Assembly: GCA_034178705.1 (NCBI GenBank)
Contig: JAXFQY010000064.1
Span: forward strand, 1 to 27,582
Direction of reading: 5' to 3'
DNA from: RUG12395 sp034178705
GTDB lineage: Bacteria; Bacillota; Clostridia; Oscillospirales; CAG-272
Length of the DNA: 27,582 bases
Shown here: positions 14,576-23,405 of the stretch, in pieces
Layout: the number at the start of each line of letters is the position of its first letter
How positions within the stretch are numbered: position 1 is the stretch's first letter
Program-made: the position numbers and the translations under genes
Notes under the pieces: model-generated
Told to the model about the DNA's origin: nothing
Seen by the model: only the letters and a program-made list of their open reading frames with translations
The model's database searches: none

Positions 14576-17500
14576 TCAAAACAAGGTAAGCTGGTTTGTC
14601 TCGGTCAGATCAGCAAGAACGCCGGCATCTCCGAGCATATCCACTACAGACTTATTGAGCTTTGCACGGATACGAAGCTCCTCCCGGGAAAGAAATTCCC
14701 CTTCACGGCGTGCCTCCAGAATCGCCTGTGCGGCACGCTCCCCAAGCCCGTTCATGGAGGAAAACGGCATGCGGATTGCGCCGTTCTCAACAAGGAAAGC
14801 GGAAGCATCCGACTTGTAAAGATCGACCGGCAGGAAACGGATCCCACGAAGCAGAGCTTCACGAACCAGGTACAAGGTTCCCTGAAGCTCCTTTTCCTTT
14901 GCCGTCGCCTTTTCCTTCGCGTCGCGCCGAGACTTATCGTCTACCATACGAATATAGTTGTTGACTGCTCCAAGCCCGCCGAGCACGATTTCTGCGTCAA
15001 AGCCTCCCGGAGCAACGGTCAGATAAGCCGCGTAAAACTCTACCGGATAGTATATTTTATACCATCCGAGGCGGATTGCGGAAATGACATAAGCAACAGC
15101 GTGTGCTTTTGGGAACATATACTTGATCTTCCGGCAGGAATCAATGTACCACTCAGGTACGCCGTGGCTGCGCATATCCTCGACCATTTCCTCGGGGATC
15201 GGGGCTCCTTTTTTGTTTTTGCGAACCATCTCCATGATTTTAAACGCGTGGCTGTTTTCAAGTCCGTGAAACATGAGATAGGTCATGATGCCGTCACGCG
15301 TTCCGATCACCTCGGAAATCGTGCAGGTTCCGTTTCTGATAAGCTCCTGCGCGTTGCCAGCCCATACGTCGGTTCCGTGCGTCAGCCCGGAAATCTGCAA
15401 AAGATCCGCAAAGTTCTTCGGCTTTGACTCCTCCAACACCTGAATAACCAGCCGCGTTCCCATTTCCGGAAGACCGAGCGTGCCGAGCGAGCAGTTTTCC
15501 ATCGCCTTCGGGGAAATACCGAGCGGTTCACTGGACAGGAAAAGCTCGTATACCTTAGGATCGTTCATCGGACAGTCAAGAACACTTGTGTGCGTGTATT
15601 CCTCAAGTTTTTTATATTTTGTCGGAATATCATGCCCCAGCTCATCCAGCTTCAGGATGGTATCATGCAGATAGGAGAACTGGAAGTGCGTCGTGATAAT
15701 GTCGGAATCCGGGTCATCTGCCGGGTGCTGAATCGGAGTAAAATCATAAACCTCAAACTCCTTCGGCACAACGATAATTCCTCCGGGATGCTGCCCGGTC
15801 GTGCGCTTGACACCGACACAGCCGTTGACAATCCGCATCACCTCCGCCTCGTTGAGATCGATATTCTTCATCTCCACATATTTTTTGACAAAGCCGTATG
15901 CCGTCTTGTCGGCGAGCGTCCCAATGGTCCCCGCGCGGAATACGTGTCCCTCTCCGAAGAGCTGCTCGGTGTATTTATGAACCTTGCCCTGTACATCCCC
16001 GGAGAAGTTCAGATCAATATCGGGTGACTTATCGCCGTAGAATCCGAGAAAGGTTTCAAAGGGAATCTCGTGCCCGTCCGCCTTCAGTTTGGTGCCGCAT
16101 TCAGGGCAAAGCCGGTCGGGAAGATCGAAGCCGGAACCGATTGAGCCGTCGGTATAGAACTCGCTCCACTGGCATTTCGGGCAGTAATAATGCGGCGGAA
16201 GAGGATTCACTTCCGATATGCCGCCCATCGTGGCAACAAAAGAGGAGCCGACCGAGCCGCGGGAACCGACGAGATAACCGAGGCTTTCACTGTACGATAC
16301 CAGCCGCTGGGCAATCATGTAAAGCACAGCGAAGCCATTCTTGATGATTGAGCTGAGTTCCCGGTCGAGGCGGTTCTTCACGATATCCGGCAGAACACCG
16401 TTATGTTCATACATTGACCGTGCCTTATCCCAACAGAGCTTCTGCAGCTCTTCCTCTGCTCCCTCCATTGTCGGAGTATAAGTACCGTCTGGAATCGGCT
16501 GAATCTTCTCTATCCGGTCGGCGATGGCGTTTGTATTGGTGACAACAACCTCCATTGCCTTTTCTTCTCCGAGATAGGCAAATTCCCGGAGCATTTCATC
16601 CGTTGTATGAAAGTAGAGTCCGCAGTCTCGGTCACAGTCACGGAACTTCATTCCGGCAAGGATGATTTTCCGGTAAACCTCATCCTCCGGATCGAGGAAA
16701 TGCGCGTCTCCCGTAGCGCAGACCGGCTTTCCGATCCGTTCCCCGATCGCAACAACCCGACGGTTCAGATCCCGCAGTCCCTCCTCGTTTTTCACCTTTC
16801 CCTCATCGATCAGAAATCGGTTATTCGACAGAGGCATAATCTCAAGATAATCATAGAAGGAAGCAATGGTATCAATATCTGCATCGCTGCGTCCCTCGAG
16901 AATCGCGCGAAAAACCTCCCCTTGCTCACAGGCAGAGCCGATGATAATCCCGTCGCGGTATTGCTCCAGCAAGGTTTTGGGAATACGGGGTTTCTTATAG
17001 TAATAGTCCAGATAACTTTTTGAAACCAGCTTATAGAGATTCTTCAACCCGGTCAGATTCTGCACAAGCAAAGACATATGATAGGTCTTCAGTCGGGTTG
17101 GATCGGATTTGTCAGCCATGGCACGACGCAATCCGGAAATATCCACCACGCCTTCGCTACGCAGGCGGCGGACCATGCAGGAAAAGATCTTTGCGAGCAT
17201 GCCGGCATCGTCATAGGCACGGTGTGCGTGGTACTCCCCAAGCCCGTAAAACTGTGCAAGATGCTCCTGCTTGTGTGTCTTCAACTCGTGATTGAGATAT
17301 CGGGAAAGCGCGAGTGTATCCAAGTAGGTATAATTGAATCTGATCCGATAGCGGTCGGCGGCGGTGCGCAGAAAACCCATATCGAAATTCGCGTTATGAG
17401 CAACCAGCACACGTTCACCCGCGAATTCCATGAAAAGCCGCAGCGCCTTATCCGGCTTTGGCGCTCCCCGCACCGTTTCCTCAGAAATACCGGTCAGAGC

Positions 17501-19249
17501 GGTGATTTCCTCCGGAATCGGCATGCCGGGGTCGACATAGGTCCCGAAGGTATCGGCAACCTCCCCGTCCCGGAAAAGAACCGCTCCGATCTCAGTAATG
17601 CCGCAGGAAAGGGGGGAAAGCCCGGTCGTTTCGATATCGAAGACAACAAACTCTCCGTCGAGTGGGACATCCCGGTCGCCGTAAACGGCGCTTTCGGTAT
17701 CGTCGCAAAAGTACGCCTCCATACCGTAAAGAACCTTGACATCCCCGCCCTGTTTTTTGGAAGCAATCATCATATCGGGGAAGGACTGTACATTTCCGTG
17801 ATCGGTCACAGCGACCGCAGTATGTCCCCAGCTCTTTGCCGTCGCAATCAGCTTTGCCGCGTCAATCGTTGCATCCATCTGCGACATTACCGTGTGAAGA
17901 TGAAGCTCCACACGTTTTTTCTCCGCTGTGTCCTGCCTCGGAATGCGTTTCACCTTGACCGCCGCTGTCGGTTTGACATAAATCTGCCCGTCATACTTGT
18001 CCCGCTCTCCCTTTCCGCAGAAAACAGCGGCCGTCCCCGGTGCAAGATCGGACAACGCATCGTGCGTGCCTGACTTGACCGATAATTTAAGATACAGCGA
18101 CGCTTCATAATCGGTCACCCCGATTGTGACAATTTCACTCCCGCCGCGGCGTACCTCCCGCCTCTCATTGGAGAAAACCTCCCCGGCAAAAACAAGGTCC
18201 CCTAATTTATTATGGCAGGCAGCGATCGGAATTGCGGAAAACAGATCAAACTCGTGTCCGGAAATCGGCTCCGCTTCCGACAGATCATAGACGCGGAAAC
18301 GCCCGCACAGCAGATTACCGTCCCGTTGCATCGTTTTCGAGGCGCCGGTATAGCGGAATGCCGAAGCAGTCCGACGGGGACCGTTTTCTTCCTCCGCTGC
18401 CTGCCGCTCTTCCGCTCGCTCCGGTTCCGCCGTTATACCATTCTCTGCTGCTGGCTCCTCGCCCGCCTCCAGATCATCTTCTTTTAACAGGAAGCGGCTC
18501 TCCTGCGGAACATCCTGCTGCCCGTCAGTGCCGACCGCAGGCGCCGCAGAGCGTTTTTTTTCGACAACCGGCATCGGAGCGGCTGTCGCTGCATAAATCG
18601 TGTTATAGCTTGTCTGTGTTTCCCGCGCCGGTTCACGTTTCTCATTGGGATACGGCGCGCCGGAGAACGACTGCTGCGGCGGAGGCGGAGGCGCGGCCGT
18701 GGTAACCGAGTATCCGTTCAGCTCATTCAGCATGGCATGCTCTGTTGCGGCATGGCGGCGCGCGGCCGCTTCCCCGTCGGAGCAAAGCAAAACCTCACGC
18801 TCCAGGCCGAAGCGCTCTGCAATCATGAGAGAAACCGCAGTCTCGGTGCCAAGCTCGGTCAGAATATGCAGACAGGATTCACTGTATGGCAGTGTAAGGA
18901 CCACCTGTGCAGTTCCGCACACAACCTTCATTTCATCAAAAAAACCGTACGGTAAAAAACCCGTAAGCTGTGCACAGAGAATGATATCCCGCACCGCACG
19001 CTCGCAGAACAACTCGGACGGATACTTCAGAATCGTATCGACACCGTTGATCCCGTACGCTTCGAGCAGCCCCTGCCGCACAGCGGCAATTCCCCTTTCG
19101 CTCACAAGCTCCGGAAAATACAGCGTCAGCTCCAGGGTTCGTGTTGCTCCGTCTGCGCGCACGCTGTAATCGCTCAACTTACGCAGCAGCTGCCATTCGC
19201 TGATCTCCGGCTTGTATTTATCGAATTTCTCGAAAAAGCTTTTCTTCAT
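14576..19249 (-). CDS. polC: DNA polymerase III PolC-type alpha subunit
   Basis: This is the essential replicative polymerase of Firmicutes, here 1557 residues against about 1437 in Bacillus subtilis. In order: N-terminal domains (1-180), a Pro/Ala/Glu-rich linker (about 181-300), an OB-fold (about 310-435), the first PHP part (VELHLHTVMSQMDA at 447, then VTDHG), an inserted DEDD 3'-5' exonuclease (FVVFDIETTGL, with Asp538 and Glu540, later VAHNANFDMGF), the rest of PHP, a zinc-binding CPKC...CPEC module, and the palm with PDIDLNFSGD around residue 1074. The C-terminal part carries the helix-hairpin-helix and tail ending NQLTLF. GAGGCGG precedes the ATG. The extra length is explained by the linker and not by an inserted domain. 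Confidence 0.97.
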   Translation of the reverse strand: MKKSFFEKFDKYKPEISEWQLLRKLSDYSVRADGATRTLELTLYFPELVSERGIAAVRQGLLEAYGINGVDTILKYPSELFCERAVRDIILCAQLTGFLPYGFFDEMKVVCGTAQVVLTLPYSESCLHILTELGTETAVSLMIAERFGLEREVLLCSDGEAAARRHAATEHAMLNELNGYSVTTAAPPPPPQQSFSGAPYPNEKREPARETQTSYNTIYAATAAPMPVVEKKRSAAPAVGTDGQQDVPQESRFLLKEDDLEAGEEPAAENGITAEPERAEERQAAEEENGPRRTASAFRYTGASKTMQRDGNLLCGRFRVYDLSEAEPISGHEFDLFSAIPIAACHNKLGDLVFAGEVFSNERREVRRGGSEIVTIGVTDYEASLYLKLSVKSGTHDALSDLAPGTAAVFCGKGERDKYDGQIYVKPTAAVKVKRIPRQDTAEKKRVELHLHTVMSQMDATIDAAKLIATAKSWGHTAVAVTDHGNVQSFPDMMIASKKQGGDVKVLYGMEAYFCDDTESAVYGDRDVPLDGEFVVFDIETTGLSPLSCGITEIGAVLFRDGEVADTFGTYVDPGMPIPEEITALTGISEETVRGAPKPDKALRLFMEFAGERVLVAHNANFDMGFLRTAADRYRIRFNYTYLDTLALSRYLNHELKTHKQEHLAQFYGLGEYHAHRAYDDAGMLAKIFSCMVRRLRSEGVVDISGLRRAMADKSDPTRLKTYHMSLLVQNLTGLKNLYKLVSKSYLDYYYKKPRIPKTLLEQYRDGIIIGSACEQGEVFRAILEGRSDADIDTIASFYDYLEIMPLSNNRFLIDEGKVKNEEGLRDLNRRVVAIGERIGKPVCATGDAHFLDPEDEVYRKIILAGMKFRDCDRDCGLYFHTTDEMLREFAYLGEEKAMEVVVTNTNAIADRIEKIQPIPDGTYTPTMEGAEEELQKLCWDKARSMYEHNGVLPDIVKNRLDRELSSIIKNGFAVLYMIAQRLVSYSESLGYLVGSRGSVGSSFVATMGGISEVNPLPPHYYCPKCQWSEFYTDGSIGSGFDLPDRLCPECGTKLKADGHEIPFETFLGFYGDKSPDIDLNFSGDVQGKVHKYTEQLFGEGHVFRAGTIGTLADKTAYGFVKKYVEMKNIDLNEAEVMRIVNGCVGVKRTTGQHPGGIIVVPKEFEVYDFTPIQHPADDPDSDIITTHFQFSYLHDTILKLDELGHDIPTKYKKLEEYTHTSVLDCPMNDPKVYELFLSSEPLGISPKAMENCSLGTLGLPEMGTRLVIQVLEESKPKNFADLLQISGLTHGTDVWAGNAQELIRNGTCTISEVIGTRDGIMTYLMFHGLENSHAFKIMEMVRKNKKGAPIPEEMVEDMRSHGVPEWYIDSCRKIKYMFPKAHAVAYVISAIRLGWYKIYYPVEFYAAYLTVAPGGFDAEIVLGGLGAVNNYIRMVDDKSRRDAKEKATAKEKELQGTLYLVREALLRGIRFLPVDLYKSDASAFLVENGAIRMPFSSMNGLGERAAQAILEARREGEFLSREELRIRAKLNKSVVDMLGDAGVLADLTETNQLTLF

Positions 19250-19279
19250 TGATCCGCCTCATTTTCAGAATTCATAGCA

Positions 19280-19308
19280 ATTATAGCACACCACTCCCGG
19301 TCTGACAA
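19280..19308 (-). promoter_or_regulatory. promoter of polC
   Basis: Minus-strand TTGTCA (19303-19308), 17-bp spacer and TATAAT (19280-19285) with upstream TGC, an extended -10. Confidence 0.75.
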
Positions 19309-19399
19309 GAAAAAAATACGTCTTTCTGCTTTTTTCGCACACTATGCATCCGATACGACAGATCAGGGAAGCAGCTGATTACGCAATCCGCTTTTACGC

Positions 19400-19428
19400 T
19401 TGACTTTCTCTTTTCTTGCTGTTATAAT
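19400..19428 (+). promoter_or_regulatory. promoter of the MATE gene
   Basis: TTGACT (19400-19405), 17-bp spacer and TATAAT (19423-19428) with upstream TGT. The leader is only about 17 nt, so the ribosome site lies almost at the 5' end. Confidence 0.8.
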
Positions 19429-19451
19429 CCCCTTTGGATTACGGAGGAGCT

Positions 19452-20813
19452 ATGCACAGTACGGAATTATCCAATGCCACGATGCTGTCGGGAAGCATTC
19501 CCCGAGGCATCCTTTCCTTTGCCTTCCCGATTTTCATCGGGAATCTTTTTCAGCAGTTTTATAATACGGCAGATGCACTGATTGTCGGTCACTTTCTGGA
19601 TAAGCAGTCGCTTGCCGGTGTGACCTCGTCCTCTTTTCTGATTTTTATGTTTGTCGGCTTTCTGAATGGAATCGCACTCGGAGCGGGCGTGCTCATTTCC
19701 AAGTATTTCGGAGCCCGGGATGAAGCCGGGATGCACCATGCCGTACATACCGATATAGCTTTCGGGCTTGCCGGCGGTCTCGCACTCACTGTTCTCGGCG
19801 TGCTCTTTGCCCGTCCTTTGCTTACGCTTATGGGCACACCGGCAGATGTACTTCCCCATTCGGTCGCCTATTTCCGCACGTATTTCTGCGGATCGCTTGC
19901 CGTTTTCCTTTACAATATCGTGACAGGAATTCTCCAGGCAGTCGGTGACAGCCGGCATCCGCTGTACTATCTGATTCTCTCCTCCGGCATCAACATCCTT
20001 CTTGACCTCCTGTTTGTCGGGGTCTTCCGATTCAGCGTTGCAAGCGCAGCCGCCGCCACTGTTCTCTCCCAGTTTGTCAGCGCAGCGCTGGCTTTTCGCA
20101 GGCTGATGAAAATCGACGCCGGGTATCGGGTCGTACCGAAGGAAATCCGTTTTGACCCGCAAATGTTCGGACGGATTCTCCGTTACGGTCTTCCGTCCGG
20201 TGTTCAGAATTCGGTGATCGGATTTGCCAATGTCATTGTGCAGTCCAGTATCAATCATTTCGATACCGATGCCACCGCCGGCTGCGGAGCCTACTTTAAG
20301 CTGGAGGGCTTTGCCTTTCTGCCGGTAACCTGTTTTGCCATGGCGCTTTCCACCTTCGTCAGCCAAAACATCGGGGCGGCTCAGCAAAGCCGCGTAAAAG
20401 AAGGCTGCCGTTTTGGGGTTCTCTGCTCCGTTCTGCTCACGGAAGGGATCGGCATTCTTTTCTGGATTTTCGCTCCGTTTTTTATTGGATTGTTCAATGA
20501 CGATCCCTCAGTCATTGCCTATGGCGTCCGTCAGATGCGGACCGAATCCCTGTTCTATCTTTTCCTTGCCTTTTCCCATTGTCTTGCCGGCATCATGCGC
20601 GGGGCGGGACGCGCCTATGTCCCGATGAGTGTCATGGTTCTTTGCTGGTGCGTCATACGAGTCGCTTATATCCGGGTCACAGTTTCTTTAACCGATAATA
20701 TTTTTTACGTTTTCACTGCCTATCCGCTGACCTGGTTGCTAAGCTCTGTTCTGCTTCTGATTTACTACTGCAAAGTTGACTGGCTCGGCACAAAGAAAAC
20801 CGTAGCCTGCTGA
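19452..20813 (+). CDS. MATE-family efflux transporter
   Basis: The 453-residue membrane protein has about twelve hydrophobic segments in two six-helix halves. The opening FAFPIFIGNLFQQFYNTADALIVG, cited by its core GNLFQQFYNTADALIVG, is the typical start of the Firmicutes MATE/DinF-type branch. The second half begins at YGLPSGVQNSVIGFANVIVQ, the matching motif of the other repeat. Such proteins export cationic drugs or metabolites by Na+ or H+ antiport; the substrate is not predictable. The start at 19452 follows GGAGGAGC; the in-frame TTG at 19434 lies at the predicted transcript start. The gene is single and ends before a bidirectional terminator. Confidence 0.92.
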   Translation: MHSTELSNATMLSGSIPRGILSFAFPIFIGNLFQQFYNTADALIVGHFLDKQSLAGVTSSSFLIFMFVGFLNGIALGAGVLISKYFGARDEAGMHHAVHTDIAFGLAGGLALTVLGVLFARPLLTLMGTPADVLPHSVAYFRTYFCGSLAVFLYNIVTGILQAVGDSRHPLYYLILSSGINILLDLLFVGVFRFSVASAAAATVLSQFVSAALAFRRLMKIDAGYRVVPKEIRFDPQMFGRILRYGLPSGVQNSVIGFANVIVQSSINHFDTDATAGCGAYFKLEGFAFLPVTCFAMALSTFVSQNIGAAQQSRVKEGCRFGVLCSVLLTEGIGILFWIFAPFFIGLFNDDPSVIAYGVRQMRTESLFYLFLAFSHCLAGIMRGAGRAYVPMSVMVLCWCVIRVAYIRVTVSLTDNIFYVFTAYPLTWLLSSVLLLIYYCKVDWLGTKKTVAC

Positions 20814-20835
20814 AAAGGCAGCAACAAAAAACTGC

Positions 20836-20875
20836 AAAAAGAGAAGGCGCATCGCGTGCCTTCTCTTTTTGTTTT
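20836..20875. terminator. bidirectional terminator between MATE and fusion gene
   Basis: AAAAAGAGAAGGC (20836-20848) pairs with GCCTTCTCTTTTT (20858-20870), with a small GC-rich loop. The arms themselves give the T-tract in both directions, and both flanking genes end here. Confidence 0.85.
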
Positions 20876-20879
20876 CTTG

Positions 20880-23405
20880 TTATGCTGTAACAATCTTGCT
20901 GGCCTTCTCCAGTCCAAGCTCGCGGATCGCATCCGCGCGCATCTGATACTTTAGGATTTTTCCTGCGGCATTCATCGGGAATGCGGTGCAGAACCGAATA
21001 TACCGCGGTACCTTATGGCGCGCCATAGAGGCGGCACAGAAGCTGCGCAGCTCTTCTTCCGTCATCTCCGCGCCTTCCTTCAGAATCACACAAGCCATAA
21101 TCTCCTCCCCGTATTGCTCATCGGGGACGCCGATTACCTGTACGTCACTCACCTTGGGGTTGGTATAAATGAATTCCTCAATTTCCTTCGGATAAATATT
21201 TTCCCCGCCGCGGATAATCATATCCTTCAGTCTTCCGGTAATGCGGAAGTTCCCGTCCGGTGTACGGCAGGCAAGATCCCCTGTGTGCAGCCATCCGTCG
21301 CCGTCAATTGCTGCGGCGGTTGCCGCAGGCATTTTATAGTACCCCTTCATCACGTTGTAGCCGCGGGCAAGGAACTCTCCGGTCACCCCGTCCGGGCAGT
21401 CAGCTCCGGTTTCCGGATCGACAATCCGGCACTCCACCTCCGGCAGGGGACGGCCGACCGTTCCTACGCGGACCTCAATCGGGTCATCGGTAGAACTCAT
21501 CGTACAGCCGGGGGATGCCTCGGTTTGACCGTAAACGATGGTAATCTCGGTCATATGCATTTTTTCCACGACATCCCGCATGGCAGAAATCGGGCAGGGC
21601 GAACCCGCCATAATTCCTGTTCGCATATGGGAAAAGTCCGTTTTCGGGAAATCAGGGTGCTCCAGCATGGCAATGAACATCGTCGGAACCCCGTGAAACG
21701 CTGTAATCTGCTCGTTATTGATGCAGGCAAGGGCCGGCTTCGGGGAGAAATACGGAAGAGGAAGCAGCGTTGCCCCATGGGTCATCGCTGCCGTCATGGC
21801 AAGAACCATACCGAAGCAGTGAAACATCGGAACCTGAATCATCATCCGATCTGCCGTCGAAAGATCCATCCGATCGCCGATGCATTTGCCGTTATTGACA
21901 ATATTGTAGTGGGTCAGCATAACCCCCTTCGGGAAACCCGTTGTCCCGCTTGTATACTGCATATTGCACACGTCATCGCGGTCAACCGCCGCAGCCATGC
22001 GATACACCTCGTCAAGCGGAACCTCGGAAGCGCGCTCCAGTGCATCTGCCCAGGTCAAACAGCCCTTCTGCCGGAATCCGACGGTAATCACATTACGTAG
22101 AAAAGGCAGCCTTCGGCTGTGCAGAGTTTTTCCCGCCGGTGTATGCTCCAGCTCCGGGCAAAGCTCCGCCATAATCGCACCGTAATTTGTGTCCTTTGCG
22201 CCCTCGGTCATGATCAGGGTATGGGTATCCGACTGACGGAGAAGATACTCCGTTTCATGGATCTTATAGGCGGTGTTCACTGTGACCAGCACGGCACCGA
22301 GCTTCACCGTCGCCCAGAAAGCAATGTACCATTGCGGTACATTGGAGGCCCAGACGGCAACGTGTGTTCCGGCGCGAACACCGAGCGCAATCAGAGAGCG
22401 CGCAAACTCATCCACATCGTCCCGGAACTCGCTGTATGTACGGGTATAATCAAGAGTCGTATATTTGAAAGCGTACTGATCGGGGAATTCTTCAACCATC
22501 CGATCCAGAACACCGGAAAAGGTCGTATCGATCAGAAGATCCTTTTTCCAGACAAATTTTCCAGTATGCGCACGGTTGTAGTAAAGGGTCCGCTCTTTTT
22601 TTGCCGGATCGGAGAAGCGACTCATATAGCCAGCAAACTGGGCAAGAATCAGCTCCATATCATCCAATTCCGGACACCATGCGGGGTCCCATACAAGGGA
22701 GAGCCAACCGTCATAGTTGACCGAGCGAAGGGCAAGCATCACATCGCCGAACGGAAGTTCTCCCTCTCCTGCAAGGCATGGCTCCCTTCCCTCTCCTGCG
22801 CGGCGCGCATCGGTAATATGCACATGCCGCACATAAGCGCCGAGATTCTTTATTACCTCTTCCGGACTTTCCCCGCCGCCGAAATACGCGGCACTCACCT
22901 GCCACAAAGCGGCAAGGCTGTCTGAGGAGAAGGATTCAAGCAGCTCCCGGAGAGAGGCGGTATGGGCAAACACACCGGAGGTCTCAACAAGGAGCACAAC
23001 CCCGCAGCTCTCTGCTTCCGGAAGCACCTCTGAAAGAATCGCAGAAATACCCGCAACAGCGGATGCAGTATCCTCTGCATCTCCCGCGCGCAGACGGACA
23101 TAGGGAATCCGCAGTGTGCCGGCAAGCGTAAGGCAGCGCCGGATTTCTCCCATGGCTTCCTCCGACCGGGAAAGGTCAGAGGGATCACAGATTGCATCGA
23201 TACAGGGAATGGAAAGCTTCTGCTCATACAGACGGCGAAGCGTTGCCGGCGCATTCCCTTCCCGGAATACCCCATCCCGATCGGTAAAAAAGGGACCGCG
23301 GATATTGTGCAGCTCGATTCCCGTAAAGCCGAGTTCGACAGCGGCACGGCAAAAATCCTCAAAAGAACGTCCGTGCCAGCCTTTTGTGGAAAAAGAAAGC
23401 TTCAT
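20880..23405 (-). CDS. fusion: xylose-isomerase-like TIM barrel + acyl-CoA synthetase (AMP-forming)
   Basis: The 841-residue protein joins two enzymes. Residues 1-265 resemble sugar-phosphate isomerase/epimerases (AP endonuclease 2 fold): GFTGIELHNIRG, LLVETSG (Glu141), RHVHITDAR (His196), YDGWLSLVWDPAW. Residues about 285-841 are a complete FadD-like adenylate-forming ligase with P-loop YTSGTTGFPKG (484-494), YGQTEAS (625), GWLHTGD (704), GRLKDMIIRGGENIYPKEIE (724-743) and catalytic Lys816 in NAAGKILK. The ligase should convert a carboxylic acid, ATP and CoA to acyl-CoA. In the barrel two of four usual metal ligands look altered (Val238 where Glu is usual, no Asp in WQVSAAYF near 168-175), so it may not be an active epimerase. 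The ATG overlaps the upstream stop (ATGA) with GAGGAGG before it, so the gene is coupled to the LeuA-like gene and controlled by the leucine T-box. Confidence 0.88.
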   Translation of the reverse strand: MKLSFSTKGWHGRSFEDFCRAAVELGFTGIELHNIRGPFFTDRDGVFREGNAPATLRRLYEQKLSIPCIDAICDPSDLSRSEEAMGEIRRCLTLAGTLRIPYVRLRAGDAEDTASAVAGISAILSEVLPEAESCGVVLLVETSGVFAHTASLRELLESFSSDSLAALWQVSAAYFGGGESPEEVIKNLGAYVRHVHITDARRAGEGREPCLAGEGELPFGDVMLALRSVNYDGWLSLVWDPAWCPELDDMELILAQFAGYMSRFSDPAKKERTLYYNRAHTGKFVWKKDLLIDTTFSGVLDRMVEEFPDQYAFKYTTLDYTRTYSEFRDDVDEFARSLIALGVRAGTHVAVWASNVPQWYIAFWATVKLGAVLVTVNTAYKIHETEYLLRQSDTHTLIMTEGAKDTNYGAIMAELCPELEHTPAGKTLHSRRLPFLRNVITVGFRQKGCLTWADALERASEVPLDEVYRMAAAVDRDDVCNMQYTSGTTGFPKGVMLTHYNIVNNGKCIGDRMDLSTADRMMIQVPMFHCFGMVLAMTAAMTHGATLLPLPYFSPKPALACINNEQITAFHGVPTMFIAMLEHPDFPKTDFSHMRTGIMAGSPCPISAMRDVVEKMHMTEITIVYGQTEASPGCTMSSTDDPIEVRVGTVGRPLPEVECRIVDPETGADCPDGVTGEFLARGYNVMKGYYKMPAATAAAIDGDGWLHTGDLACRTPDGNFRITGRLKDMIIRGGENIYPKEIEEFIYTNPKVSDVQVIGVPDEQYGEEIMACVILKEGAEMTEEELRSFCAASMARHKVPRYIRFCTAFPMNAAGKILKYQMRADAIRELGLEKASKIVTA

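Noticed and set aside
17078..18073. 331-codon plus-strand frame inside polC
   Set aside because: It is antisense to the PHP/exonuclease region of polC; no start signal or domain.
21015..22100. 361-codon plus-strand frame opposite the ligase domain
   Set aside because: It shadows a gene with a full set of adenylate-forming motifs, and its translation is Arg/His-rich with no family resemblance.
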